Positions 1 through 8,887 of a stretch of 64,000 nt of DNA are shown here, piece after piece. This stretch comes from Trueperella pyogenes. Its GTDB lineage: Bacteria; Actinomycetota; Actinomycetes; Actinomycetales; Actinomycetaceae. The translations under genes and the position numbers were made by a program. The stretch spans positions 372,001 through 436,000 of the forward strand of contig NZ_JVLH01000009.1 of NCBI RefSeq assembly GCF_001070855.1. Direction: 5' to 3'. Numbering within the stretch: the first letter of the stretch is position 1; every line of letters starts with the position of its first letter. The notes below the pieces were generated by a model. It was given only the letters and a program-made list of their open reading frames with translations, was not told the DNA's origin and searched no databases.

Positions 1-1
1 A

Positions 2-115
2 AGCCTTCAGGGACTGCTGATGTCGGCTGCGTGGATGGTTGGCATCACTGTCGTCGGTGTGATTCGTCGCCACCGTTCTCTGGGGCGCCGAGGCCGTACA
101 TTCCTCTCTGCTTGA
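2..115 (+). CDS. C-terminal end of a membrane protein (5' truncated by window edge)
   Basis: An open frame enters from the left edge and ends at TGA 113-115, giving the last 37 residues of a protein. The piece has a short hydrophobic stretch (WMVGITVVGVI) followed by an Arg-rich tail (RRHRSLGRRGR), as expected for the last transmembrane helix and cytoplasmic end of an inner-membrane protein. The other two frames also lack early stops over this short span, so the frame choice rests on this composition. The family cannot be told from so little. The TPP riboswitch starts about 20 bases downstream, so this gene is probably not part of the thiamine operon. Confidence 0.45.
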   Translation, partial: SLQGLLMSAAWMVGITVVGVIRRHRSLGRRGRTFLSA

Positions 116-136
116 TGCGCTATGCTTGCTGAGTAA

Positions 137-216
137 GACAGGGGAGCCCACCGTGGGCTGAGAGTGCGAATGCAGACCCTTACACCTGATCCGGATTATG
201 CCGGCGTAGGAAGTCG
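137..216 (+). promoter_or_regulatory. TPP (THI-box) riboswitch
   Basis: The conserved thiamine pyrophosphate aptamer words appear in the right order: GGGG-AGCCC, then GGGCTGAGA, then GACCCTT, ACCTGATCCGGATTATGCC and GGCGTAGGAAG. The two halves of the P1-P2 stem (GAGCCC and GGGCTG) frame the left arm, and the CTGATCCGG segment is the pyrophosphate-binding arm. It lies directly upstream of a thiamine ABC transporter operon, which is the expected context. The bound form should reduce expression of thiBPQ when TPP is plentiful. Confidence 0.95.
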
Positions 217-251
217 CAATCTCCAGACTGCCTCCCCCGAGGCCGTCCAGC

Positions 252-270
252 CCTCCACCAATAGCGGAGG
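252..270 (+). promoter_or_regulatory. Shine-Dalgarno sequence with a pairing anti-SD segment (riboswitch expression platform)
   Basis: GGAGG at 266-270 is preceded nine bases earlier by CCTCC at 252-256, so the two can pair and hide the ribosome site. No U-tract follows, which points to control of translation rather than of termination. The SD also decides the start: the ATG at 271 abuts it with no spacer, while the ATG at 277 has a normal six-base gap. Confidence 0.6.
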
Positions 271-276
271 ATGAAA

Positions 277-1362
277 ATGTCTACTTTTTCGACGCACCGT
301 CGCGTCCGTTTAATTGCGTCAACCGCAACATTTTTGGTTGCAGCAAGCTCTCTTGCAGCTTGCGCGGGAAACACTAATGATGGTGCCGCAACACAGGCTG
401 GCACGGCCTCGGCACAGGGTGACCAAAGCGTCACTATTCTTGCCTACGATTCATTCGATTTCCCCCAGGACCTTCTGGACAAGTTCCATGAGCAGACCGG
501 AATCACCGCAAAAATTCAGGCGATCGGCAACGGAGGGGAGCTGGCCAACCAACTGGTTCTCACCAAGGATGCGCCCTTGGGGGACGCCGTTTTCGGCCTA
601 GATAATACGGTTTCAACCCGTATTGGCGGTCAGGGAATCATCGAAGATGCACATATCACCTCGCCAAATGCAGATGACAATTTCCAGGGCGAACCCGGTC
701 TGGTTCCCATCGATCGCGGCGATGTCTGCGTGAACTACGACAAGAAGTGGTTTGCCGACCACCAGCTTGCTGTGCCGACGAGCTTCGAAGACCTGACGAA
801 GCCTCAATACAAGGACATGCTTGTCGCCATGAATCCGGCATCATCAACTCCGGGAATGGCATTCATGTTGGCAACGATCGCAAAGTTTGGCCCCGATGGG
901 TATGCCCAGTACTGGAAGTCGCTCAAGGACAACGGCGTGAAGATCACCGAGGGCTGGTCACAGGCATTTAACGTTGACTACAGCGCCGGTGAAGGTAAGG
1001 GCAGCTACCCCATGATGGTGTCCTACGGTTCTTCTCCCGCCTATGCGGTCAATGATGCAGGAACCGAAAGTTCGACCGGTGTCATCACCGACACTTGCTT
1101 CCGCCAGGTTGAATATGCCGGCGTGCTCAAGGGTGCAAAGAACCCCGAAGGGGCAAAGAAGTTCATCGAATTCCTGCTCTCTGACGAAGTTCAGAGCGCA
1201 ATTTCGAAGGCAACCTACATGCACCCCTACAAAGGTCAGGAACCCGAGGCCCTGCAAAAGTTTGGCCCTCTGGCCGATAAGCCCATGCGTGTTGACCCTC
1301 AGGACATTGAGAAGAACTCGACTGCTTGGCTCAAGACCTGGCAAGAAACGGTTCTTGGGTGA
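277..1362 (+). CDS. thiB: Thiamine ABC transporter substrate-binding lipoprotein
   Basis: Binds thiamine (or TPP) outside the membrane and delivers it to ThiPQ. The 361-residue protein has a lipoprotein signal peptide with lipobox LAAC and acylated Cys29, followed by a low-complexity Ala/Thr/Gly linker. The mature part carries the family-typical stretch GDAVFGLDNT and a closing region with HPYKGQ and W-x-x-T-W. The in-frame ATG at 271 sits directly on the SD, so 277 is preferred. It is the first gene of thiBPQ, under the TPP riboswitch, and its stop overlaps the thiP start in a GTGA. The tandem of riboswitch, SBP, fused permease and ATPase makes the thiamine assignment firm. Confidence 0.93.
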   Translation: MSTFSTHRRVRLIASTATFLVAASSLAACAGNTNDGAATQAGTASAQGDQSVTILAYDSFDFPQDLLDKFHEQTGITAKIQAIGNGGELANQLVLTKDAPLGDAVFGLDNTVSTRIGGQGIIEDAHITSPNADDNFQGEPGLVPIDRGDVCVNYDKKWFADHQLAVPTSFEDLTKPQYKDMLVAMNPASSTPGMAFMLATIAKFGPDGYAQYWKSLKDNGVKITEGWSQAFNVDYSAGEGKGSYPMMVSYGSSPAYAVNDAGTESSTGVITDTCFRQVEYAGVLKGAKNPEGAKKFIEFLLSDEVQSAISKATYMHPYKGQEPEALQKFGPLADKPMRVDPQDIEKNSTAWLKTWQETVLG

Positions 1363-3026
1363 CAGATTTTCGGCAGCGTGCGCTTAGGGTGGGCGCCGGG
1401 GCAGTGGCTCTCGGCGTCCCCCTGGCGTTTCTTACGCTGTTTTTTGCGTGGCCAGCAGCAACTCTCATCGCTAAGGGATTTAGTGCTGAGGGCGGTGGGA
1501 GTGACCTCTCAGGTTTAGGTGAGCTTTTGGGGGCTTCTAGAACGTGGAAAGTCATTGGCCGCACCTTGTGGATGGCCCTTCTGGGCACGACCTTTTCGTT
1601 GATTCTGGGGATTCCGGGTGCCTATGCCCTGTATTGCTGTCGTTTCCCCGGACGTCGATTCCTCCGCGCTGTCATTTCGGTCCCCTTCGTTCTTCCCACA
1701 GTCGTTGTGGGTGTTGCTTTTCGCTCTCTCCTTGCGCCTCAGGGGTGGCTAGGTTTCTTGGGGCTCGATGGCACGATGACCGCAGTCGTCGCGGCGATGG
1801 TGTTCTTTAATTACTCGCTGGTCGTGCGCAATGTTGGAAGCTTTTGGGCGCAATTGGACGAGCGTCCCGCTCAGGTTGCCTCATGTCTAGGGGCTCCTCC
1901 ACGCCGAGTTTTCTTGAGCGTCACCCTTCCTGCGCTCCTTCCCGCGATCGCCTCAGCAGCCTCGTTGGTCTTCTTGTATTGCGCAACTTCCTTCGGGATC
2001 GTGCTGATTTTGGGTGGCTCCAAACTGACGACCGTCGAGTCCGAGATCTACATGCTCACCACGCAGTTCTTGGATCTGCGCAGCGCCTCTGTGCTCTCCA
2101 TTGTTCAGTTGGTCGTCATCGCCCTGTCCTTGATCATTGCCGAGGCCGCGCGCAGGCGTGGGAAGAACGCGGCAACTTTGGGTGCGCCTCGGGCAGAGAG
2201 GTCCGTGAGCGCGGGGGATCTATGGGCACTGATTTTCAGTGGTTTCGTTATTTGTGTGCTTGTCCTTCTGCCGCTGGCCGCACTGGTGTGGCGTTCCCTT
2301 CACCGACGAGGCCGTTTGACCTTTGAGCACTACGTGAAGTTGGCGGATTCTTCCTTCAGCCCCGCTCTTCGTGTCTCGCCCCTGCAGGCTTTGGGACATT
2401 CGCTTCTTGTCGCCCTTGTCGCAATGGTTATTGCTTTAAGTGTGGGTGTTTGCGTGGTTCTTCTTGTCACGCGTCATCCCCGTTCACGAGTGGGACGAAG
2501 TGCAATAGCTGTGGTGGAAAGCGTCTTCATGCTTCCTTTGGGTGTTTCTGCCGTCACGGTGGGCTTTGGATTCCTCATCACCATGAATCGTCCACCTCTA
2601 GATCTGCGCAGTTCCTGGATCCTGGTGCCCTGTGCGCAGGCCGTCGTTGCTCTTCCTCTGGTTGTTCGCCTGATCGCTCCCTCTTTGCGAGCAATTAACC
2701 CTAGACTCCGCGAAGCTGCGGCAAGTTTGGGGGCCAGTGATTCTCGAGTTTTGGTAACAATCGATGGACCGGTCCTTGCACGTTCAGTGGGTATTGCTGC
2801 GGGTTTTGCGATTGCGACGTCATTGGGTGAATTTGGCGCGACCTCTTTCCTTGCCAAGGGGGATGCAGTCACTCTTCCCGTGGTCATCTACCGTTTGATT
2901 TCACGCCCTGATGCCCTAGATCAAGGTGTGGCGATGGCTTCTTGCGTTCTTCTTGCAGCGGTGTGCGCACTTCTGATTACCTGTATGGAATGGCTGCGTC
3001 CAGCGGAGATTGGAGACAAGCTATGA
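1359..3026 (+). CDS. thiP: Thiamine ABC transporter permease (fused two-domain type)
   Basis: Forms the membrane channel of the thiamine importer. The 555-residue protein has two permease halves with about six helices each. Both halves carry an EAA-loop: CLGAPPRRVFLSVTLPALLPA in the first and EAAASLGASDSRVLVTIDGPVL in the second, each of which contacts the ATPase. An ATG at 1326 is in frame but deep inside thiB; GTG 1359 overlaps the thiB stop (GTGA) and gives a sensible hydrophobic N-terminus, so it was chosen. Its own stop overlaps the thiQ start (ATGA). Translation of all three genes is therefore probably coupled. Confidence 0.9.
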   Translation: MTDFRQRALRVGAGAVALGVPLAFLTLFFAWPAATLIAKGFSAEGGGSDLSGLGELLGASRTWKVIGRTLWMALLGTTFSLILGIPGAYALYCCRFPGRRFLRAVISVPFVLPTVVVGVAFRSLLAPQGWLGFLGLDGTMTAVVAAMVFFNYSLVVRNVGSFWAQLDERPAQVASCLGAPPRRVFLSVTLPALLPAIASAASLVFLYCATSFGIVLILGGSKLTTVESEIYMLTTQFLDLRSASVLSIVQLVVIALSLIIAEAARRRGKNAATLGAPRAERSVSAGDLWALIFSGFVICVLVLLPLAALVWRSLHRRGRLTFEHYVKLADSSFSPALRVSPLQALGHSLLVALVAMVIALSVGVCVVLLVTRHPRSRVGRSAIAVVESVFMLPLGVSAVTVGFGFLITMNRPPLDLRSSWILVPCAQAVVALPLVVRLIAPSLRAINPRLREAAASLGASDSRVLVTIDGPVLARSVGIAAGFAIATSLGEFGATSFLAKGDAVTLPVVIYRLISRPDALDQGVAMASCVLLAAVCALLITCMEWLRPAEIGDKL

Positions 3027-3952
3027 CCGATTCGACGGCTTTAGAGTGCATCGATGTGAGCGTTGATTACGGTTCTTTCCGCGCGGTAGATGGTGTCTCT
3101 TTTTCTCTCAAGTCCGGCCAAATCACTGCGCTTCTAGGCCCCAGTGGATGTGGAAAGTCGACGTTGTTGCGCTCAATCGCGGGCCTTGAACGTCCTCAGC
3201 AGGGCGATATTCAGTGGAATGGACAGTCGATTCTTCGCATTCCTACGTATAGGCGTGGTTTTGGCTTGATGTTCCAGGACGGGCAGCTCTTCCCGCATCG
3301 CAGTGTCGAAGGAAATGTCGCCTACGGCTTGCGTGGCCTTCCCGCTGCTGAGCGTTCTGCGCGCGTTGCAGAGGTTTTAGAGATTGTCGGTTTGGAAGGT
3401 TTTGGCCCACGGAGCATCGACTCCCTCTCAGGTGGTCAAGCGCAGCGAGTGGCGCTGGCCCGCGCTTTGGCTCCACGGCCTCGTCTCCTTCTGTTGGATG
3501 AACCGCTTTCGGCGCTGGATCGCTCGATGCGTGAAAGTTTGTCGATCGAATTGCGTGAAATCATCACGGGTGAAGGAATCACAAGCATCTACGTCACCCA
3601 TGACCAGGATGAGGCTTTTACCGTTGCCGATCAGATTGGCGTGATGATCTCTGGCCATCTTCGTCGCCTTGATAGTCCCGAGGCCGTGTGGGACGACCCG
3701 GGAGACACGGAAGTTGCGCGCTTTTTGGGAGTCGAGAAGGAAGAACTAGAGCTTGCTGGCAAAGAAAGTGAGCTCTGGGCAGTTGTGTGCGGAACTGTGC
3801 TGAGCCGCGGACGAGGATTCTCTGTGCTTCCCGTTCGGCTGGAATCATCTTCGAATGCCGAGCCAGAGTTGATGCGAGTTCCTTTCGGTCATCCGATCCC
3901 CTCTCTTGGTCAGAGAGTTCAGGTCCGGGCATCTCGGGGGACAATCCACTAG
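3023..3952 (+). CDS. thiQ: Thiamine ABC transporter ATP-binding protein
   Basis: Hydrolyses ATP to drive thiamine import. All nucleotide-binding motifs are intact: Walker A GPSGCGKSTL, Q-loop MFQDGQLFPH, signature LSGGQAQRVALARAL, Walker B RLLLLDEPLSALD and switch His in VTHDQDEA. At 309 residues it is longer than E. coli ThiQ. The extra C-terminal part (about residues 235-309) resembles the regulatory tails of the PotA/FbpC group of importers. The start at 3023 overlaps the thiP stop (ATGA) and has GGAG upstream. An in-frame start further upstream (2942) would lie inside thiP and is unlikely. Confidence 0.92.
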   Translation: MTDSTALECIDVSVDYGSFRAVDGVSFSLKSGQITALLGPSGCGKSTLLRSIAGLERPQQGDIQWNGQSILRIPTYRRGFGLMFQDGQLFPHRSVEGNVAYGLRGLPAAERSARVAEVLEIVGLEGFGPRSIDSLSGGQAQRVALARALAPRPRLLLLDEPLSALDRSMRESLSIELREIITGEGITSIYVTHDQDEAFTVADQIGVMISGHLRRLDSPEAVWDDPGDTEVARFLGVEKEELELAGKESELWAVVCGTVLSRGRGFSVLPVRLESSSNAEPELMRVPFGHPIPSLGQRVQVRASRGTIH

Positions 3953-3961
3953 GCTTCACTC

Positions 3962-4696
3962 GTGACCAATCCCTTTCAACACGCGACAGAGTCCTATGGT
4001 GCTGTTCGCCCAAGCTACCCGTGTGAGGCGATCGATACGATTCTTGCGGGGGAAAAGGCCTCGGAAACCACCATTGCGGATGTGGGTGCGGGTACGGGAA
4101 AACTGACCGCGGAGCTTCTTGAGCGCGGGGCGAAGGTGATCGCAGTTGAGCCAGCTCAGGCGATGCGTGAACAATTGGTTAAGCTCCTGGGGCACGATCG
4201 GAACCTGCAGGTCGTTGATGCCTGCGCTGAAGCAACTGGGCTGGAGGACGCGAGTGTCGATCGAGCCGTATTCGCGCAATCGTGGCATTGGGTAGAGCCG
4301 CAGGTGGCGGGGCAGGAAATGTACAGAATTGTGCGTCCCGGTGGGCAGTTGATGATTGTGTGGAATCAATTGGATGTGACAATCCCGTGGGTTCACAGAC
4401 TTACAAGAATTATGCGTTCGGGCGACGTTCACCGTCCTGATCGTCCGCCGACCGTGGGGGAGCACTGGTCCCAACCGGTATTGAATCGCTTCGATTGGGA
4501 TGATTCCATGACTCCCGAAGACATTCTGGAACTGGGAACAACGCGATCGTCCTATTTGCGCTCTAGCGCTGCGGGGCGCAAGAAAATGCAAGAGAATCTG
4601 CGCTGGTATCTCTATGAACACTTGGGCTTTGAGCCTCACTCCACTGTGAAACTGCCCTATTTCACGCTCGTCTGGGTTGCGGATCGGGCAGAATAA
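3962..4696 (+). CDS. Class I SAM-dependent methyltransferase
   Basis: A 244-residue protein with a Rossmann-fold methyltransferase core. Motif I is ADVGAGTGKLT (residues 40-49), the acidic end of beta2 is VIAVEPAQAMREQL, motif II is DACAEATGLEDASVD and motif III is IVRPGGQLMIVW. The opening FQHATESYGAVRPSYP is typical of the Methyltransf_11 proteins related to yeast Crg1 and trans-aconitate methyltransferases. The substrate is unknown. It starts with GTG nine bases after thiQ and may be read from the same transcript, but nothing ties it to thiamine. A 302-residue antisense open frame over it is a shadow. Confidence 0.8.
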   Translation: MTNPFQHATESYGAVRPSYPCEAIDTILAGEKASETTIADVGAGTGKLTAELLERGAKVIAVEPAQAMREQLVKLLGHDRNLQVVDACAEATGLEDASVDRAVFAQSWHWVEPQVAGQEMYRIVRPGGQLMIVWNQLDVTIPWVHRLTRIMRSGDVHRPDRPPTVGEHWSQPVLNRFDWDDSMTPEDILELGTTRSSYLRSSAAGRKKMQENLRWYLYEHLGFEPHSTVKLPYFTLVWVADRAE

Positions 4697-4719
4697 GACA
4701 TACCCAGAGGAGGTGGCAT

Positions 4720-6432
4720 GTGGATATTTCACTAATTGGCGTCGTCGGCGCGCTGGTGATGTACGGGGTATCCGTTTCGCCTTCTCTTCTTGCTCGTTCG
4801 TGGCAGTGGCACGCGGTCGCCTCGGGTGTTCTCTCGACTGTTGGCTACATTGTTGGACTGACAATCCAGCGCTTCTATGCCCTGGTTGTGCCCAGGCTCG
4901 GTGTTGAAATTACTGCTCCGAAGGCTGTATCGATCGCCTTTAGGGCTGTGCTACTACTGGGGTTCTTTTTATGGTTCCTCCGCTGGCTGCTCCAGTCCTA
5001 TCGCGAGCGTAAGCGTGCCAATCGTCTGGTCGGAATGCGCGGTGAGACCTTAGGGGAATACCTCCTGGGTACTGTCTGTGCTTTTATTCTGATGCTGGCT
5101 TTGCTTGGTGTTGCCTGGGGGCTTCAATGGATTGGCCGGGCAATTGTTAGTGTTCTGAGCCAGTGGATGCATATGGTCTTCGCGCTTGCTCTTTCCCTGC
5201 TCATTCTTGTTGTCATTGTGTATGCATTGACCTCGCAGGTCCTGCTGAAGCTGGGTATTAATTTCTTCACCCGTCACGCCCGAAAAATGAATAACCGCAC
5301 GGCGAAGGGGATTGTCCAGCCCCAGGTGCCTGAGCGTTCGGGGTCGCCGCACTCGTGCTCCTCCTGGCGTGCCGTGGGCGGGCAGGGTCGGGTTTTTCTT
5401 GGTCGAGGTCCTAGCCGCGCCGACATCGAGGCCGTTACGGGTTGCTCGGCTATGGAGCCCATTCGCGTGTATGCGGGGATGCCCGAAGAAGGGCAGAGCC
5501 TGCAAAATGCCGCTGACCTTGTTGTCGAGGAATTGCATCGGACGGGTGCTTTTGATCGCGCTGTCATCTTGATTGCCACTTCGACGGGATCTGGGTGGGT
5601 CGACGAATGGCAGGTTCAGCCTCTGGAGTACTTGACTCGTGGAAATTGCGCGACGGCTTCGATGCAGTATTCCTTCGTTCCTTCCTCGATTAACTTCCTG
5701 ACGGACCTGGATGTTTCTGAAGAAGCAGCGGTTATTCTCTTTGAAACGATTCGTTGCGCAGTGGATGAGATTCCAGAAGACCGTAGGCCAGCACTTTTCG
5801 TCTGCGGAGAATCTTTAGGGGCCTACGCCTCGCAACATGTCTTCTCGGGAATTGTCGATGTTTTAAGTCGGACTGATGGTGCGCTCTGGGTGGGAACTCC
5901 TGCGTTTACGCCGATGCACGCGGAACTAACCGCCATCCGTCACCGAGGCAGTCCCGAGGTTGCTCCCGTTGTTGCAAATGGCCGCCACGTACGTTTCGTT
6001 AATGTTCCAGAGAATCTGTGGGCAGATGTGTACGGTCGCGAACTTGGCGATTGGAACTATCCCAGGATTGTCTATGCTCAGCACCCCTCGGATCCGGTGG
6101 TTTGGTGGAATTCGGAGTTAGTGTGGCACAAGCCCGACTGGATTTCAGAAAAGGTTGACGGGGATGTCAGTCCCCATATGCAATACACGCGAGGTGCCAC
6201 CTACATTCAGGTCCTCGTCGATATGCCGGTTGCGGGTACGGCTCCGGGTGGTCATGGGCACACCTATCACGAAGAACTCATTCCGCTGTGGGAAGCGATC
6301 TTAGGACTTCGTGAGGATGAGAAAAGCCCGGGATTACACTTTGGCTTGGATTCACGGTGGGTTCAGGATGATACCCATGAAATGATCGGCCGAGCAATTC
6401 GCGAAAATCTCTCGCGTTCGGAGCGCCAGTAG
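4720..6432 (+). CDS. Membrane alpha/beta-hydrolase (Abhydrolase_9 family)
   Basis: A 570-residue protein with an N-terminal membrane half (about residues 1-185, roughly five helices) and a C-terminal hydrolase half. The nucleophile elbow is FVCGESLGAYAS, so the Ser in GESLG is the probable catalytic residue. A His-rich end (GGHGHTYH) may supply the catalytic His. Layout and length match the actinobacterial Abhydrolase_9_N plus Abhydrolase_9 families; the substrate is not known, with lipid or ester hydrolysis usually assumed. The start is GTG 4720, six bases after a strong AGAGGAGG. The ATG two bases earlier is out of frame and hits a stop after five codons. Confidence 0.8.
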   Translation: MDISLIGVVGALVMYGVSVSPSLLARSWQWHAVASGVLSTVGYIVGLTIQRFYALVVPRLGVEITAPKAVSIAFRAVLLLGFFLWFLRWLLQSYRERKRANRLVGMRGETLGEYLLGTVCAFILMLALLGVAWGLQWIGRAIVSVLSQWMHMVFALALSLLILVVIVYALTSQVLLKLGINFFTRHARKMNNRTAKGIVQPQVPERSGSPHSCSSWRAVGGQGRVFLGRGPSRADIEAVTGCSAMEPIRVYAGMPEEGQSLQNAADLVVEELHRTGAFDRAVILIATSTGSGWVDEWQVQPLEYLTRGNCATASMQYSFVPSSINFLTDLDVSEEAAVILFETIRCAVDEIPEDRRPALFVCGESLGAYASQHVFSGIVDVLSRTDGALWVGTPAFTPMHAELTAIRHRGSPEVAPVVANGRHVRFVNVPENLWADVYGRELGDWNYPRIVYAQHPSDPVVWWNSELVWHKPDWISEKVDGDVSPHMQYTRGATYIQVLVDMPVAGTAPGGHGHTYHEELIPLWEAILGLREDEKSPGLHFGLDSRWVQDDTHEMIGRAIRENLSRSERQ

Positions 6433-6438
6433 AAAAAC

Positions 6439-7641
6439 TTAAGCTTTCCGACCGTAGATTCCTTGTTCAGCCAGCCACTGCATTTCCGCGCGGATGCGCT
6501 CACGAAGCTCGACCTCGTCAAAGGCGCACAAACCGTGCCAAGCGACTTCAGCGACGGCTAACAAACGCGGGAAAAGTTGGTAGTACAACTGCTCGCGCGT
6601 GGGAACAAATTCGCACCACAGTGCACTTTGGATGCCAATCGGCGCCGAGGCAGCTTGTGTGATCTCCTCCATGACCTCGATGAGGATTCGTTCTGGAGTA
6701 ATCACTCCGAACATTGCCGCAGGTTCATCCGAGGCCTCTCCAGCCAGGCGATTGAGATAGAGCTGGTCGCAGCATCCGTACACCCAGGGTTGCCCAGAGA
6801 GTGCTGCACGTCTGGGCCCTTCGCCGAATCCTCGCCACGCGATGATGAGAGTGTCATCAAGAACATCCGCCGGAGCAATTTCGGTGAGTTCATCCCAACC
6901 GGCAGCGCGCTTACCCAGAGAATGAAGGATTTCGAGTGCGCGTCGAGTCATGGATTCTTGGAGCTGACGTCCGCTGCGAATTCCTTGGGATGCTAGAGAA
7001 TCCATCAAGGCGTGATCGTTTTCCCAGGCCTCGAAACGACATTCATCCCCGCCGATATGAATGATCGGAGATGGGAAGAGAAGAGCGACGTGGGTGAGTG
7101 CGGCGTCGATCAAAGCCCAGGATTGATCTGTGGGCCAAAGAAGGTCATTACGATGGCTCCAATGCTCGGGAGGGAGCTTTGCCAATGCTGGATCTCCCAG
7201 CTCGGGGTAGGAGCGAATTGCTGCATGCATATGACCGGGAAGGTCAATTTCAGGGATGACCTCAATTCCTTCTGTGGCAGCATGGGTAATAATTTCCCGG
7301 ATCTCATCATCCGTGTAATAGCCCCACGTGGAGTCTTGGGGAGCGCTCGCGATCATGACGGCGCGTTTATCCGCGTCGACATTGTCGTACCAGTCGAAGG
7401 CTTCGCGCGGTAAATGCGCACCCGTTTGGGTGAGTTTAGGGAATTCGGGGATCTGGATACGCCAGCCCGCGTCATCGGTGAGATGAAGGTGAAGGCGGTT
7501 GAAGCCATAGCGTCCCAGCAGAGTGATGATCTCGTGGATAAGCTCGGGCGGCCAGAATGTTCGTGCGCAATCGAGCATAAATCCACGCCATGCGAAGGCT
7601 GGTGTGCATTCGCGATCATGTGGGATCATTGAGGGTGACAC
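6439..7641 (-). CDS. Glycoside hydrolase family 20 beta-N-acetylhexosaminidase
   Basis: Releases terminal N-acetylglucosamine or N-acetylgalactosamine. The 400-residue protein is a bare GH20 catalytic barrel: it opens with FAWRGFMLDCARTF, has HLHLTDDAGW near residue 55, EIDLPGHMHA near 135 and the catalytic pair HIGGDE (Asp199-Glu200). It lacks a signal peptide and the usual N-terminal GH20b domain, so it is probably cytoplasmic and acts on imported oligosaccharides. The GTG start has AAAGAGG six bases upstream. It is transcribed divergently from a ROK regulator and lies near a sugar ABC transporter, which suggests a small hexosamine-oligosaccharide locus. Confidence 0.88.
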   Translation of the reverse strand: MSPSMIPHDRECTPAFAWRGFMLDCARTFWPPELIHEIITLLGRYGFNRLHLHLTDDAGWRIQIPEFPKLTQTGAHLPREAFDWYDNVDADKRAVMIASAPQDSTWGYYTDDEIREIITHAATEGIEVIPEIDLPGHMHAAIRSYPELGDPALAKLPPEHWSHRNDLLWPTDQSWALIDAALTHVALLFPSPIIHIGGDECRFEAWENDHALMDSLASQGIRSGRQLQESMTRRALEILHSLGKRAAGWDELTEIAPADVLDDTLIIAWRGFGEGPRRAALSGQPWVYGCCDQLYLNRLAGEASDEPAAMFGVITPERILIEVMEEITQAASAPIGIQSALWCEFVPTREQLYYQLFPRLLAVAEVAWHGLCAFDEVELRERIRAEMQWLAEQGIYGRKA

Positions 7642-7676
7642 GTTAATCCTCTTTAATTAGGTCAACCGACTTTAGT

Positions 7677-7691
7677 GTTACGAATCGTAAC
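7677..7691. promoter_or_regulatory. Palindromic operator, probably for the adjacent ROK regulator
   Basis: GTTACGAATCGTAAC is a perfect 7+1+7 inverted repeat centred between the divergent GH20 and ROK genes. The site before xylA (23119-23133) has the same 15-base architecture and similar half-sites, and it also sits beside a ROK gene. One half-site context (AGTGTTACG) recurs at 8875-8883 just before the promoter of the sugar-binding protein. Binding by ROK is inferred from position. Confidence 0.7.
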
Positions 7692-7730
7692 ATCAGATTC
7701 TGTGTGTGCCAAGGTCTGAATGGAGTACAA

Positions 7731-8870
7731 GTGCTGAGTACAAATAAAGAGCGTGCAATTGCAGCTCTTGTGATGCAGGGACCGCAGCATCGTGCTGCCT
7801 TGGCTCGCAGTCTTTCGGTTTCTCGCACAACCGTCACCAATCTGGTCCAGGATCTCATTGCCGAGGGATATATGGCCGATGACGGTGAATCTCCATTGAA
7901 ATCCACCGTCAAACTCACGGAAAAAGTGGGTGTTCTGGTGTCGGTTGTCTTCTGGATTGATCGGACGTTAATTTCGATCGCAAGTGTTGACGGCCGTCTT
8001 CTCAATTCTCGCGAAATCGCAGAAAATCCTCACGAAAGCGGAAAAGTTCGCCTCTCGCATGTCGAGGCACCACTGTCTGTCATGCGTGCTCAACTTGGCG
8101 ACCCTACGGTGCGTGCGGGTCATGTTGCGGTCAATACTCAGATCAATGTTCGCACGGGTGAAGTGGTCGGGAGTGCGGCCTCGTCGATGTGGAAGGGCAC
8201 CAATCCACTGAAGGCGATGGGCGCACTGCTGGACGCTCCAATCTGTGTCGAGAACACGGTGCGGCTGGCCGCATTTGTTGAGTATGAACGAATGGGTGAG
8301 CCGGCATCTTCCATGGCCTACGTCCATCTTTCTCATGGCATCACCATGGGATATGTGCTGGATGGGGCGCTGGTTCGCGGTGGTCATGGGGGAGCGGGTG
8401 AACTGGGGCATATCAGTATTGATCCCATGGGAATCCCTTGTGAATGCTCGAATAGGGGCTGCCTGCAGCAGTATGTGTCGACCCCTGCAATCCTCGCTCG
8501 TCTTCGGCCAATTCTGGGCGAAAAGGCGGGGGTATCCGATTTTGTCGATGCTGTGAATAACGGTGATCATGCCTGCGTGAGCCTGGTTGAAGAAATTGGT
8601 GAGCAGCTGGGCGTTGCGATGGTCACCGTGACGAATCTTCTTGATCCTGAAGAAATCATCCTTGGGGGAGAGCTCGCTAAGGTGGGTGCTCACCTTCTCG
8701 AGCCGCTTCGTCGCGTCGTCCGTCGCCGAGGTCTTCCTCTGTCTGCGCACAACGTTCGTTTTTCCTGTGCGGGGGAGCCAGCCTCGGCACTGGAGATGGC
8801 TGCTGCAGCCTTCCGGGTGATTGTTCACGATGAGGAAATCGTCGAATTGATTGTCCGCTCTGTCGCATAA
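7731..8870 (+). CDS. ROK-family transcriptional regulator (NagC/XylR type)
   Basis: A sugar-responsive DNA-binding protein of 379 residues. The N-terminus holds a winged helix (RAALARSLSVSRTTVTNLVQDLIAEGY). The ROK domain carries the signature GGHGGAGELGHISIDPMG followed by a zinc site CECSNRGCLQQ. The glutamate usually ending CxCGxxGCxE is replaced by Gln, which fits a regulator rather than a sugar kinase. GTG 7731 is chosen because GGAG lies at proper distance; the frame stays open to a GTG at 7704. With the divergent hexosaminidase and the following transporter it probably responds to an amino sugar or its oligomer. Confidence 0.85.
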   Translation: MLSTNKERAIAALVMQGPQHRAALARSLSVSRTTVTNLVQDLIAEGYMADDGESPLKSTVKLTEKVGVLVSVVFWIDRTLISIASVDGRLLNSREIAENPHESGKVRLSHVEAPLSVMRAQLGDPTVRAGHVAVNTQINVRTGEVVGSAASSMWKGTNPLKAMGALLDAPICVENTVRLAAFVEYERMGEPASSMAYVHLSHGITMGYVLDGALVRGGHGGAGELGHISIDPMGIPCECSNRGCLQQYVSTPAILARLRPILGEKAGVSDFVDAVNNGDHACVSLVEEIGEQLGVAMVTVTNLLDPEEIILGGELAKVGAHLLEPLRRVVRRRGLPLSAHNVRFSCAGEPASALEMAAAAFRVIVHDEEIVELIVRSVA

Positions 8871-8887
8871 CGAAAGTGTTACGCTTC

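Noticed and set aside
3956-4864. 302-codon open frame antisense to the methyltransferase gene
   Set aside because: Its product is basic and low in hydrophobic core, has no family marks and no SD, while the plus-strand frame has clear methyltransferase motifs.
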